DNA of 48,393 nt, taken from contig NZ_CABVQC010000070.1 in the NCBI RefSeq assembly GCF_902499175.1, positions 1-48,393 of the forward strand. The letters run 5' to 3'. The position numbers and the translations under genes are program-made. This document shows positions 1 to 8,646 of this stretch, in pieces. The notes under the pieces were generated by a model. It did not search any database. It saw only the letters and a program-made list of their open reading frames with translations, and was not told the DNA's origin. Positions within the stretch are counted from its first letter, which is position 1. Each line of letters starts with the position of its first letter. The stretch is from Burkholderia aenigmatica. GTDB lineage: Bacteria > Pseudomonadota > Gammaproteobacteria > Burkholderiales > Burkholderiaceae.

Positions 1-379
1 CCTCGGCCGCCACGCCGAGCGCGGGCCAGCCCGGCCGCGCCGCGCGCAGCCGCGCATGCGCGCCGATCAGCACGTTGTCGAGCACGCTCAGGTTGCCGAA
101 CACGCGGCCGTGCTGGAACGTGCGCGCGATGCCGAGCGCCGCGAGGCGTTCGGGCGCCGTGCCCGTGATGTCGCGGCCGTCGAACGTCACACGGCCCGCA
201 TCGGGCCGGTCGGCGCCCGCGATCAGGTTGAACAGCGTCGACTTGCCTGCGCCGTTCGGCCCGATCACGCTCAGCAGCTCGCCGTCGGCGAGCGTCAGGC
301 TCGCACCGTCGAGGGCGGTCACGCCGTCGAAGCGGCGCGTCAGGCCCTGCACGTCGAGCAAGGGTCGATGGGTGGTCAT
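1..379 (-). CDS. livG: Branched-chain amino acid-type ABC transporter ATP-binding protein (LivG-like), C-terminal part outside window
   Basis: This is the cytoplasmic ATPase of a HAAT-family importer; only the first 126 codons lie in the window and the gene runs off the left edge. The Walker A motif GPNGAGKST is at about residues 40-48, and a Q-loop (RTFQHGRVF) follows, with LSVLDNVLIGAH as in LivG proteins. The start ATG at 379 has an AGGAG ribosome site that overlaps the stop codon of the upstream permease, so the two are translationally coupled, 11 bases apart. The second ATPase (LivF) that normally follows would lie outside the window. The family call is firm; the transported substrate cannot be read from this subunit. 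Confidence 0.9.
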   Translation of the reverse strand, partial: MTTHRPLLDVQGLTRRFDGVTALDGASLTLADGELLSVIGPNGAGKSTLFNLIAGADRPDAGRVTFDGRDITGTAPERLAALGIARTFQHGRVFGNLSVLDNVLIGAHARLRAARPGWPALGVAAE

Positions 380-390
380 CGCAGGTCTCC

Positions 391-2202
391 TCACACCGTG
401 CCGAGCAGGCCCTGCGGCCGGAACCGGACGAGCAGCAGCAGCACGAGGCCATAGATCAGCATCCGGTAATCGGCCGCCCAGCGGAACAGTTCGGGCAGCC
501 CGATCAGCGCGATCGCGCCGGCGATGCCGCCGAGCACGTTGCCGAGCCCACCGAGAATCACCATCGTCAACGCGAGGATCGACACCTGCGAATCGAAGGT
601 CTGGTGATTGATGTAGCTGTACAGGTGCGCGGCGATCCCGCCGCTCACACCGGCCGCGACGCCGCCGACCGCGAACGCGATCGCCTTGTAGCGATTCGGC
701 GCGATGCCGTGTGCGCGCGCGGCAACGTCATCCTCGCGCACCGCGCGCAGCGTGCGGCCGAGATGCGAGCGCAGCAGCCGCACCTGCACGAGCGCGAACA
801 CGACGAGCACCGCGAACGTGAACCAGTACGCGGCACGCGCGGTCGTCGCCCATGGCAGCGGCGCGATGCCGGTGATGCCGAGCGGGCCGCGCGTGAGGCC
901 GTCCCAGTTCAGGATCACGAGGCTCACCACTTCACCGATGCCGAGCGTCGCGATCGACACGTAGTGACCGCGCAACCGAAACGCCGGATAGACGAGCAGC
1001 GTGCCGAGCGCGGCAGTGATCACGCCCGCGCACGGAATCGTCACGGCCGGCGACCAGCCGAGATCCGACGACAGCAGCGCCGACGCATACGCGCCGATCA
1101 CGAGCAGCGCCGCGTGGCCGAGCGAGATCTGCCCGACCGTGCCCGCCACCAGCGTGAGGCTCAGCGCGAGCAGCCCGTACAGCCACGCATTGGTCAGCGT
1201 CTGCAACACGTACGGCGACGCACCGAGCCATGGCAGCACGGCCGCCAGCACGGTCAGCGCGATGAGTACCGGGCGCGGCACACGCACGGCCTTCGCAGCC
1301 GCGAGGAAGGTGCCCGTCATCGGCTCGGGCGGCAGCGCGCGGTTCGCGCTGAACAGCCCGTTCGGCCGCCACACGAGGAACACGATCAGCAGTCCGAATG
1401 CGAACAGGTCGCGGTAGCTCGTGCCGAACAGCGCGACGCCGTAGCTTTCGACGAGACCGAGAAGCAGGCTGCCGGCGATCGCGCCCGGCACATTGCCGAG
1501 CCCGCCGATCAGCAGCGCGACCACGCCCTTCAGCGTGGCCTGGAAACCCATCGCCGGGTCGATGCTGTTGTAGTACATGCCGACCAGCAGCCCGCTCACA
1601 CCGCCGAGCGCGCACGCGATCGCGAACACGGTCTGGTTCACGCGGTCGACGTCGACCCCCATCTGCAGCGCCGCGTCGCGATCCTGCGCGGTCGCGCGCA
1701 CGGCCCAGCCGAGCCGCGTGAAACGCAGGAAGCCGTACAGCAGCGCGGCCGCCGCGATGCCGATGCCCGCGATCAGCAGGTCCAGCGAGCCGAGCGTCGC
1801 GCCGGCGATCCGCAGATGCCAATCGGGCAGCGGCGTCGGCACCGCGCGCGGGTCCGCGCCGAATGCGAGCTGCGCGAGCTGGTCGAGGATGAAGCTGATG
1901 CCGATCGTCGCGAGCAGCGGCGCGATGCGTGCCGCGTGGCGCAGCGGCCGCAGCCCGATCCGTTCGATTGCGACGCCGAGCGCGCCGCAGCCGACCACGA
2001 CCGCCGCGAGCGCGACCGGCAGCGGCAGCCCGAAGCGCGTCAGGCACAGCCAGCCGATGAATGCGCCGACCATGTAGACCGAGCCGTGCGCGAAGTTGAT
2101 CAGGTGCGACACGCCGAAGATCAGCGCGAGCCCGACCGCGAGCAGCGCGTAGATGTTGCCGACGATGAGGCCGTTGAGCGTGTAGTCGAGCCAGGAAGCC
2201 AT
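391..2202 (-). CDS. Fused LivH-LivM type ABC transporter permease
   Basis: A 603-residue inner-membrane permease that joins the two usually separate HAAT permeases in one chain. The N-terminal half (about residues 1-290) has the LivH hallmarks ALLAVGLALIFGVSHLINFAHG and ends with LVWRPNGLF. After a short linker, the second half (about 320-603) has LivM hallmarks: LTLVAGTVGQISLGHAALL, later GGLGNVLGGIAGA, and a final VRFRPQGLLG. Both halves are rich in membrane segments. I start it at ATG 2202 (MASWLDYTLNGL), the usual LivH N-terminus; a longer in-frame extension upstream would run into the binding-protein gene. It lies 40 bases after the binding-protein gene and 11 bases before the ATPase gene. 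Fused HAAT permeases are known but less common than separate subunits. Confidence 0.9.
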   Translation of the reverse strand: MASWLDYTLNGLIVGNIYALLAVGLALIFGVSHLINFAHGSVYMVGAFIGWLCLTRFGLPLPVALAAVVVGCGALGVAIERIGLRPLRHAARIAPLLATIGISFILDQLAQLAFGADPRAVPTPLPDWHLRIAGATLGSLDLLIAGIGIAAAALLYGFLRFTRLGWAVRATAQDRDAALQMGVDVDRVNQTVFAIACALGGVSGLLVGMYYNSIDPAMGFQATLKGVVALLIGGLGNVPGAIAGSLLLGLVESYGVALFGTSYRDLFAFGLLIVFLVWRPNGLFSANRALPPEPMTGTFLAAAKAVRVPRPVLIALTVLAAVLPWLGASPYVLQTLTNAWLYGLLALSLTLVAGTVGQISLGHAALLVIGAYASALLSSDLGWSPAVTIPCAGVITAALGTLLVYPAFRLRGHYVSIATLGIGEVVSLVILNWDGLTRGPLGITGIAPLPWATTARAAYWFTFAVLVVFALVQVRLLRSHLGRTLRAVREDDVAARAHGIAPNRYKAIAFAVGGVAAGVSGGIAAHLYSYINHQTFDSQVSILALTMVILGGLGNVLGGIAGAIALIGLPELFRWAADYRMLIYGLVLLLLVRFRPQGLLGTV

Positions 2203-2242
2203 CACGATGCGTCCGTTACGTGCATGCTGTTCAGGGCCGGGT

Positions 2243-3436
2243 TCAACGCGCGGCGAGCTGCGGTTTCGCGCCATCCCACAGCGCCCACTGCCCCTGCTTC
2301 ACGACCAGATACACGGTGCGCGCGCCCGCGACGCGACGCGTCTGCGGATCGAAGCGCACCCTGCCGAAGATCACGCTCGGCACGTCGCTGATTTTCGCGA
2401 AACCGTCGTGCGCGGCCTGGCGCGTCGTGCCGTAGCGGCGCAGCACCTCGGCCGACAGGATCAGCGCGTCGTACGCCCGCGCGACGAACGAATCGGGATC
2501 GGCATGGAATTTCGCGCGATAGCGCTGCACGAACGCCTGCACCTCGGGGCGCGGCTCGGCCGGGAAGAAATTCGATTCGGTATAGACGCCATCGACGGCC
2601 GCGCCGCCCAGCTCGAGGAATTTCGGCGAGTACACCGAGCCGACCGCCGCGATCGGCAGCGTGACGCCCGACGTGCGCGCCTGCCGCACGATCTGCGCGC
2701 CGTCCGCGTAGTACGAGATCAGCACGATCGAATCGGGCTTCGATGCGCCGATCCGCACGAGCGTCGAACGGAAATCCTTCTCCGTCGGCTGATAACCTTC
2801 GGCCGCGACGACCTGCGCGCCGAGCCCGGCCACCGCCTTCGCGAAGATGTCCTTGCTGGTGCGGCCCCAGTCCGTGTTCAGGTACAGCACCGCGATCCGC
2901 TTGAAGCCGAGTTCCTTCACCGCGTAGCGTGCGAGCAGCGGCTGCTCCTCGGCCTGGCTCAGCGCGGTGCTCCACAGATAGTCGCCGCCCTTCGTGAAGT
3001 CCGGATGCGAGTTCGTGAAGCCGAACTGGATCAGTTGCCCGCGCTGGTAGATCGGCGACGCGGCCATCGACGTCGCGCTGGAGAAGTCGCCGAGTTCGAT
3101 CGCGATGCGCGGATCGGCGACGAACTTCTGTGCGATCGCCACCGCCTGGCGCGGGTCGCTGCGGCTGTCCTGGAAGTCGACCGCGAGCGGCCGGCCGTGA
3201 ATGCCGCCGCTGCCGTTGATCTCGTCGAGCGCGAGATCGAAGCCGCGCTTCCATTGTTCGCCGTACTGCGCATCCTGGCCCGTGAGCGGCCCGCTCACGC
3301 CGATCACCACCGGCTCGCCCGACACGCCCGCCGCGAGCGCGCCGCCCGTCGACAAGCCCCATGCGGCAGCGAACGCCGCCACCGTGCCCAACACGCGCCG
3401 CCATGCGCCGCGTGCGTCGTTCCCCGAAACGTTCAT
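2243..3436 (-). CDS. ABC transporter periplasmic substrate-binding protein (LivJ/amide-binding type)
   Basis: A 397-residue type I periplasmic binding protein (Leu/Ile/Val-binding fold). The N-terminus has a positively charged stretch and a hydrophobic segment (VLGTVAAFAAAWGL) ending near ALAAG, a plausible signal peptide cleavage site. The mature protein opens with EPVVIGVSGPLTGQDAQYG, and contains the family pattern LALDEINGSGGIHGRPL. I chose ATG 3436 because GGGGGA lies just upstream and the signal peptide follows; a longer open frame upstream lacks these. It heads the permease-ATPase operon and is divergent from the LysR gene. The family covers amino acids, amides and aromatic acids, so the ligand is unknown; linkage to oxidoreductase genes suggests an organic catabolic substrate. 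Confidence 0.88.
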   Translation of the reverse strand: MNVSGNDARGAWRRVLGTVAAFAAAWGLSTGGALAAGVSGEPVVIGVSGPLTGQDAQYGEQWKRGFDLALDEINGSGGIHGRPLAVDFQDSRSDPRQAVAIAQKFVADPRIAIELGDFSSATSMAASPIYQRGQLIQFGFTNSHPDFTKGGDYLWSTALSQAEEQPLLARYAVKELGFKRIAVLYLNTDWGRTSKDIFAKAVAGLGAQVVAAEGYQPTEKDFRSTLVRIGASKPDSIVLISYYADGAQIVRQARTSGVTLPIAAVGSVYSPKFLELGGAAVDGVYTESNFFPAEPRPEVQAFVQRYRAKFHADPDSFVARAYDALILSAEVLRRYGTTRQAAHDGFAKISDVPSVIFGRVRFDPQTRRVAGARTVYLVVKQGQWALWDGAKPQLAAR

Positions 3437-3791
3437 GCGTCCCCCAGCTTCAGTCAGTCGAAAAGAGTGAGGGCATGTAACCATCCGGTTCAGGACGATC
3501 CAACGAAGTTTTGCGCATATCGATATCGTGCGCGGCGCGAAGCGGATGAGAGTCGCGAACGGCCACCCGCACGTGCTGCACCGCGCGATGTATCCGCACA
3601 CAACGCATCACTTTGATTCGATTGGCGTTTAGTTCGCGTCACCTGCCGCCACCCACGCGGACGCACGCACAACCGGCTATCGCGACGATCGGGCGCTTCG
3701 AAGTTTTCACGCTGTCGATAGCAAAAATCATTATATGAATCGCGCATGCTCGCCCTCCTACAATGCGCAAATCGCATCATCGGAACGCGTC
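3437..3791. promoter_or_regulatory. Divergent control region between the ABC importer and LysR genes
   Basis: This 355-base gap has no credible gene. On the minus strand there is a perfect TATAAT at 3730-3735, far upstream of the binding-protein start. On the plus strand TACAAT at 3757-3762 is a good -10 for the LysR gene, about 30 bases before its ATG. A perfect 10-base palindrome ATATCGATAT lies at 3517-3526. A 7-base inverted repeat, GCTATCG at 3676-3682 and CGATAGC at 3716-3722, brackets an AT-richer stretch. Any of these could bind the LysR protein; the assignment is inference. Confidence 0.45.
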
Positions 3792-4814
3792 ATGGAGCTG
3801 CATCAACTCGAAGCCTTTTCCGCGGTCATGTCGGCCGGCAGCGTGACCGGCGCGGGCGAGCTGCTCGGCCGCTCGCAGCCGGCCGTCACGCGGCAGATCC
3901 AGGAGCTCGAAGCCGATCTCGGCTACGCGCTGTTCGACCGGCACGGCCCGCGCGTCACGCCGACACGGCGCGCGTTCCTGCTCTATGAGGAAGTCGAACG
4001 CTCGCTGGTCGGCCTGCGTGCGATCGAGGCGCGCGCACGGGCGCTCGGCGATGCAACCGCCGAACCCGTCCGCATCGCGGCGACGCCTTCGCTTGCGGCC
4101 ACGCTCGTGCCGGCCGCGCTCGCCGCATTGCCCGACGGCGCGCAGGCGCCGCACTATCAGTTGCGCAGCGAATCGGCCGAGCATGTCGTGCACGAGGTGC
4201 TGGCCGGCACGGCCGATGTCGGCGTCGTCACACTGCCGATGGCGCATGCGGGGCTCGACGTGCACTGGATCGCGCAGACGCCGTGCGTCGCCGTGCTGCC
4301 CGCCGGCGACCCGCTCGCGGCGCAGCCGCGCATCGCGCTGCGCGATCTCGCGCGCCGCCGCATCGTGACGGTCGCGAACCGGCACCGGCTGCGTCAGCGG
4401 ATCGACGCGGCATTCGCGGCCGCACGAGTCGACGCACGCGTGTTCATCGAAACCAATGCGTCGTTGAACGCGGTCATGGCCGCACGCGCAGGCATCGGGA
4501 TCGGCATCGTCGATCCGGCGACGGGCGTCGCGCTGCCGGTGGACGGTGTCGTCGCACGCCCGCTCGACGTCGACATCCCGTTCGCGTTCGGCGTCGCGAC
4601 GCCGGCCGGCAAGGCGCGCACGGCGGCCATCGATGCGCTGCTCGACACGCTGCACCGCACGACGCGCGCACTGCTCGACGACGTGACCTTTCACGAAGCC
4701 GCCGCGCACGACGCGCTGCTGCGCGGCGACCGGCTGCGCACCGAGCGCCCGCCACGCCCGTCACGTACGACACGCACGACACGGTCGCGCCGCACACGCC
4801 CGGAGGCCGCATGA
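3792..4814 (+). CDS. LysR-family transcriptional regulator
   Basis: A 340-residue LysR-type regulator. The N-terminal winged helix-turn-helix reads MELHQLEAFSAVMSAGSVTGAGELLGRSQPAVTRQIQELE, the classic family signature, followed by a substrate-binding domain with the conserved ALFDRHGPRVTPT region and later AARAGIGIGIVDP. The last 30 or so residues are an Arg/Thr/Pro-rich tail beyond the usual family end. I chose ATG 3792, since the recognisable domain starts there. Its TGA overlaps the ATG of the flavin oxidoreductase gene by four bases, so the regulator is cotranscribed with the catabolic genes and is divergent from the importer. It probably senses the transported compound and controls both directions. 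Confidence 0.9.
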   Translation: MELHQLEAFSAVMSAGSVTGAGELLGRSQPAVTRQIQELEADLGYALFDRHGPRVTPTRRAFLLYEEVERSLVGLRAIEARARALGDATAEPVRIAATPSLAATLVPAALAALPDGAQAPHYQLRSESAEHVVHEVLAGTADVGVVTLPMAHAGLDVHWIAQTPCVAVLPAGDPLAAQPRIALRDLARRRIVTVANRHRLRQRIDAAFAAARVDARVFIETNASLNAVMAARAGIGIGIVDPATGVALPVDGVVARPLDVDIPFAFGVATPAGKARTAAIDALLDTLHRTTRALLDDVTFHEAAAHDALLRGDRLRTERPPRPSRTTRTTRSRRTRPEAA

Positions 4815-6244
4815 CGACGCCACTCGACGCACTCCACGCACTCGAAGCCCGGCTCGCGCAAGACCTGCGCTGGCTCGACCTGCCTGCGCCGTCGTGGGTG
4901 CCGCCGCGCGACGCGGACGGCACACGCGTGCTCGACGTCGCGATCGTCGGCGGCGGCATGGCCGGGCTCGCCGCTTCCGCCGAACTGCGCCTGCTCGGCA
5001 TCGACAACCAGTGCGTGATCGACCGCGCGCCGGCCGGCTACGAAGGCCCGTGGGTCACGTTCGCGCGGATGGACACGCTACGCTCGCCGAAGCAACTCGC
5101 GGGCCCCGCGCTCGGCCTGCCCGCGCTGACGTTCCGCGCCTGGTTCGAAGCGCAATGCGGCCGCGACGCATGGGACGCGCTCTACAAGATTCCGCGCACG
5201 CAATGGATGGACTACCTGCGCTGGTACCGGCGCGTGCTCGACCTGCAGGTGCGCAACGACACCACGCTCGTCGCGCTACGTCCGCGCGACGACGGCCTGC
5301 TCGCGCTCGATGTGCGCGGCAACGGCGAAGCGCAGACGCTGCTCGCGCGGCACGTGGTACTCGCGACCGGCCGCGACGGGCTCGGCGGCCCGTATGTCCC
5401 GCCCGTCGCGCAACGTGCGCCGCGCACGCGCTGGGCCCATTCGTCCGAGCCGATCGACTTCGCGGCGCTCGCGGGCAAGCGCATCGGCGTGGTCGGCGCG
5501 GGCGCATCCGCGTTCGACAATGCGGGCACCGCGCTCGAAGCCGGTGCCGCGCGCGTCGACCTGTTCTTCCGCCGCGCGGACATTCCGCGCATCAACAAGC
5601 TGACGGGCATCGGCAGCCCGGGCCTCGTGCACGGCTACGCCGATCTCGACGACGCGACGAAGTGGCGCTTCATGCACTACGCGCTGACATCGCAGACGCC
5701 GCCGCCACGAGACAGCGTGCTGCGCGTGTCGCGCCACGCACACGCGCATTTTCATGCGGGCAGCCCGATCGAGACGCTCGCCGAACACGCGGACGGCCTC
5801 GATGTGACGACACCGCGAGGGCGTTACACCGTCGACTTCCTGATCTTCGCGACCGGCTTTCATTCGGACTGGACGACCCGCGCGGAATTCGCGTCGTTCG
5901 GCGCGCAGGTGCGGCGCTGGAAGGATCGCTATCGAGCGGAACCGGGCACGTGGCTCGACGAGCTCGCCGAGTCGCCCGATCTCGGCCCCGCGTTCGCGTT
6001 CCAGGAGCGCGAGCCCGGCACGTGCGCGGCCATCACGCGGATCCACTGCTTCAACCATGCGGCGAGCCTGAGCCACGGCAAGCTGTCCGGCGATATCCCG
6101 GCCATCAGTGCGGGCGCGCAGCGGCTTGCGCGCGGCATCGCGAGCCGGTTGTTCGACGCCGACCGCGACCGCCACTACGACGCGCTCGTCGCGTATGCCA
6201 ATGCGGAACTGCAAGGCGACGAATGGCGCGACGCCGATGCGTAA
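4811..6244 (+). CDS. FAD/NAD(P)-dependent oxidoreductase, flavin-monooxygenase-like
   Basis: A 477-residue two-dinucleotide-binding flavoprotein. The FAD Rossmann motif is VAIVGGGMAG at about residues 43-52. A second Rossmann motif, IGVVGAGASA, at about 225-234 is suited to NADPH. LIFATGFHSDW near residue 344 is the ATG motif seen in class B-type flavin monooxygenases and relatives. There is no signal peptide, so it is cytoplasmic. The start ATG at 4811 overlaps the LysR stop codon. With two CMD/AhpD-like proteins behind it and an ABC importer opposite, it probably oxygenates or oxidises an imported compound. The exact reaction is not readable; it could be a reductase or a hydroxylase. Confidence 0.8.
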   Translation: MTTPLDALHALEARLAQDLRWLDLPAPSWVPPRDADGTRVLDVAIVGGGMAGLAASAELRLLGIDNQCVIDRAPAGYEGPWVTFARMDTLRSPKQLAGPALGLPALTFRAWFEAQCGRDAWDALYKIPRTQWMDYLRWYRRVLDLQVRNDTTLVALRPRDDGLLALDVRGNGEAQTLLARHVVLATGRDGLGGPYVPPVAQRAPRTRWAHSSEPIDFAALAGKRIGVVGAGASAFDNAGTALEAGAARVDLFFRRADIPRINKLTGIGSPGLVHGYADLDDATKWRFMHYALTSQTPPPRDSVLRVSRHAHAHFHAGSPIETLAEHADGLDVTTPRGRYTVDFLIFATGFHSDWTTRAEFASFGAQVRRWKDRYRAEPGTWLDELAESPDLGPAFAFQEREPGTCAAITRIHCFNHAASLSHGKLSGDIPAISAGAQRLARGIASRLFDADRDRHYDALVAYANAELQGDEWRDADA

Positions 6245-6288
6245 GCGCGCATCCATCGATCACATTGACGACGAAGGGACCCGAAACG

Positions 6289-6819
6289 ATGACTGAATCC
6301 ATCACGCCGGCCGATGCGCCGGACACGATCGACGCGATCGCCGGCCTGCGCGACGGCGACGCGGTCGCTGCACTACGCCGCGCGCGCGACAAGGTGCTGC
6401 TGCATACGCGGCTGAGCGAAGCTGCGCTGTTCGATCCCGCGCTGCCGGATCTTTCGTTAATCGAACGATTGCATGCCGCACGCTATGTCGCGGAAAAATC
6501 GAACGCACGTGTGCTGGCAGACACCTATCGCGCACGACTGGTCGACGCAGGCGGCACGCTCGACGATATCGCACGCGCGGACGCCGATGCGTTTGACCTG
6601 CTGCCTCGACGCATCGGCGCGATCCTTGCGCATGCTCGACTGCTGACGCTCGCCCCTGTCGATGCGCGCCCGTCGGATCTCGACGCGCTGAAGTCGGCCG
6701 GACTCACGACGCCCGCGATCGTCGCGCTGTCGCAGCTCGTGGCATTCGTCGCGTATCAGTTGCGTGTCGCCGTTGCCGCGCAAGCGCTTCAGGCACGTGC
6801 CGCCACGGAGGCCGCATGA
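6289..6819 (+). CDS. CMD-domain protein, Avi_7170-like (no redox cysteines)
   Basis: A 176-residue mostly helical protein of the carboxymuconolactone decarboxylase/AhpD superfamily. The central part (about residues 55-165: LIERLHAARYVAEKSN, then ALKSAGLTTPAIVALSQLVAFVAYQ) follows the CMD helical pattern, but no CxxC pair is present, so it should not be a peroxidase by itself. The start is ATG 6289, with GAAGGGAC upstream. Its stop overlaps the ATG of the next gene by four bases, which points to a stoichiometric partner. Such pairs have been named CMD domain protein Avi_7170 and alkylhydroperoxidase domain protein Avi_7169 families; I assign it from memory of those families. Confidence 0.7.
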   Translation: MTESITPADAPDTIDAIAGLRDGDAVAALRRARDKVLLHTRLSEAALFDPALPDLSLIERLHAARYVAEKSNARVLADTYRARLVDAGGTLDDIARADADAFDLLPRRIGAILAHARLLTLAPVDARPSDLDALKSAGLTTPAIVALSQLVAFVAYQLRVAVAAQALQARAATEAA

Positions 6820-7409
6820 CGACGACCACCCACGGCTTCACGTCCGACACGCTCGGCTGGCGTGCCTGGCTCGACACCGTTTCGCTCGATGCCGCGACGC
6901 CCGACCAGCTTGCCGTGCTCGAAGCGAGCCACCCGCACGCGAAGACGTCCGACTATTACCTGCTGCTCGTCCATCTTCCCGAGATCCTGCGGCAACGCTC
7001 GGGCGTGTTCAACGCGATCATGTACGGCCCCGGCGGGTTGTCGCGCGCGGAGCGCGAACTGGCCAGCACGGCCGTGTCGCGCGTGAACGGCTGCGTGTAT
7101 TGCGCTTCCGTGCATGCGCAGCGCTTCGCACAACTCGCGAAACGCACCGACGCGATCGAGCAGGTGTTCGACGATCCGGCGACGGCCGGCACGACGGCGC
7201 GCGAGCGCGCGATCATCCGTTACGCGATCGCGCTGACGGAGCGGCCCGATACGGTCGACGCGCGCGATATCGCCGCGCTGGAAGCCGAAGGGCTGACACA
7301 TGAGGAGATTCTCGACCTGTCGCACGCGGTCGCGATCTTCGCGTGGGCAAACCGGTTGATGCTGACGCTGGGCGAGCCGGTGTTTCCGGAGCCGGCGGCC
7401 CACGCCTGA
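6816..7409 (+). CDS. Alkylhydroperoxidase/CMD-domain protein with CxxC, Avi_7169-like
   Basis: A 197-residue AhpD-superfamily protein. The redox motif is NGCVYCASVHAQRF, with Cys93, Cys96 and His100, the AhpD-type CxxC-x3-H arrangement. The pattern GLSRAERELASTAVSRVNGC just before it and LTHEEILDLSHAVAIFAWANRL near the C-terminus are typical for the family. It is translationally coupled to the cysteine-less CMD protein (ATGA overlap) and is the last gene of the LysR-oxidoreductase operon. It may reduce a peroxide made by the flavoprotein or act on the substrate itself; neither is shown. Confidence 0.82.
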   Translation: MTTTTHGFTSDTLGWRAWLDTVSLDAATPDQLAVLEASHPHAKTSDYYLLLVHLPEILRQRSGVFNAIMYGPGGLSRAERELASTAVSRVNGCVYCASVHAQRFAQLAKRTDAIEQVFDDPATAGTTARERAIIRYAIALTERPDTVDARDIAALEAEGLTHEEILDLSHAVAIFAWANRLMLTLGEPVFPEPAAHA

Positions 7410-7445
7410 CCCTGCCGCGCGATTCGCCACCCGATTCGACGGAAA

Positions 7446-7467
7446 CCGGCGCACGACGCTGCGCCGG
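7446..7467. terminator. Stem-loop between convergent genes
   Basis: CCGGCGCA at 7446-7453 and TGCGCCGG at 7460-7467 form an 8-base perfect stem with a 6-base loop. It sits between the end of the AhpD-like gene (plus) and the end of the methyltransferase gene (minus). There is no T-run, so it could be a mRNA 3' end stabiliser rather than an intrinsic terminator. Confidence 0.4.
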
Positions 7468-7523
7468 CCCCACGCTCATGGCGCTCATCCACGATCAGGC
7501 ATGGCGAGCGTTCGGCATGTCCG

Positions 7524-8225
7524 TCAGAACACGCCCGGAATCAGCCGGTACCGAACCCGGGCCCGGTACGCACGATAATCCGCGTCGTCCGACAACAGGC
7601 GCTCCTCCAGCATGATTCTCCCGATCTGCAACACCATCCAGACACTGATCGTGACCAGGTTTCGGGTACTGAAGTTGGCGAGCAGGAAACCGATTTCAGA
7701 CAGCAGATAACCGGCGTAGATCGGGTGACGCACGAAGCGGTACGCACCGGTCGAGACGACGCCCCGATTCGCCGGCAGCAGACCGAACGAGCGCCCCAAC
7801 GACAGCTTGGCGAACAATTGCAATGCGATCCCGGCAATTTGCCAGGTGCCCCCGGCCCACTCCGGAATCAGTTGCGTACTGGCGGTCAGCTGATAGGCGA
7901 GGCAATAGAACGAACCGCCAAGCGTAAAAAACACCGCGACGGGATGCCAGTCGCGCCGCCTCGGCAAGTTCGCAAACGCCGACAAGCCAACGGTCAGAAC
8001 GGAGGAGACCAACAGCAGGATCAGCGTGATCCGGCTCGTATCCAGTCGCCACTGCAGAAAGAGCATATAAGCAAACACGCCCAGCACCGTCACCGACGAC
8101 ACGCGAGCGCCAAGCTCGATCAGACTGATCGGCTCCGATTCCCTTCCCGCAGCTGCGGCGTGCACTGTTGGCGTACTTTGCGAGCACGCTCCCCGCCCCC
8201 CTGCATCTTCTATCGCCTGTTTCAT
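7524..8225 (-). CDS. Membrane methyltransferase of the isoprenylcysteine carboxyl/phospholipid methyltransferase type
   Basis: A 233-residue integral membrane protein with about five hydrophobic segments. The C-terminal half carries the ICMT/PEMT signature: GAYRFVRHPIYAGYLL (the RHP-Y-G motif that binds S-adenosylmethionine) and a later EERLL...DYRAYRARVRYRLIPGVF, the conserved E-R and Y-x-x-Y-x4-YRL-PG end. The substrate in bacteria is usually unknown. The start ATG 8225 has no clear ribosome site and sits at the end of an AT-rich stretch, so an internal start is possible. It is an isolated gene, convergent with the AhpD-like operon. The upstream 60 bases are clearly AT-richer than the surroundings, a hint of foreign origin only. 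Confidence 0.75.
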   Translation of the reverse strand: MKQAIEDAGGRGACSQSTPTVHAAAAGRESEPISLIELGARVSSVTVLGVFAYMLFLQWRLDTSRITLILLLVSSVLTVGLSAFANLPRRRDWHPVAVFFTLGGSFYCLAYQLTASTQLIPEWAGGTWQIAGIALQLFAKLSLGRSFGLLPANRGVVSTGAYRFVRHPIYAGYLLSEIGFLLANFSTRNLVTISVWMVLQIGRIMLEERLLSDDADYRAYRARVRYRLIPGVF

Positions 8226-8646
8226 GTTATTGATTTGTCATTTATTGAGGGCTTTTTTAATATTGCCGCTTCAGGCTAGCATGCCCGCCCCATTGGCGAG
8301 TGCCAAAGTTTTAACTTTCCGACGTTGATTGGTGTAATTCCCGAGTGCATCGGTCGAATGGCGATGCCGAAGCGACGAGGTGCGCCCGTCCGCCCACCCG
8401 TTCGTGGCGCGTATCGGTCTGCACGCGGACGAAATCCGCTCCACCGCCCGGCCAACGATTGGCTTGTACCCCCGGGAAAATGGGTCCGGATGCAGGCCAT
8501 CCGTTGCGTAGTCGACGTGGCAACCGGACAAGGGTGCGACGCAGCACATTTCGCGCGGGTTCCTTTGCTTCGCCGCTGCGACGTGGCCGATCCATCCACG
8601 ATCGAGCCTCCCGGCAGCAACCGGACCAACGCGGCCCCGCCCCTCG
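8226..8646. other. Intergenic region, no gene recognised
   Basis: The 421 bases hold no reading frame that resembles a protein I know. The part next to the methyltransferase gene (8226-8280) is AT-rich and must contain its promoter. A 14-base palindrome, AAAGTT-TT-AACTTT, lies at 8305-8318. The remaining 300 bases up to the Lrp gene have weak open frames on both strands, which I take as noise from GC content, though a decayed gene cannot be excluded. Confidence 0.4.

Noticed and set aside
1240..1350. A frameshift or missed gene border between the two permease halves.
   Set aside because: The frame is continuous through the linker with normal codon use and no stop, so a true fusion is the simpler reading.
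8271..8595. Minus-strand short frames between the methyltransferase and Lrp genes.
   Set aside because: No ribosome site, no family resemblance and mixed composition; kept only as a noted possibility of a decayed gene.
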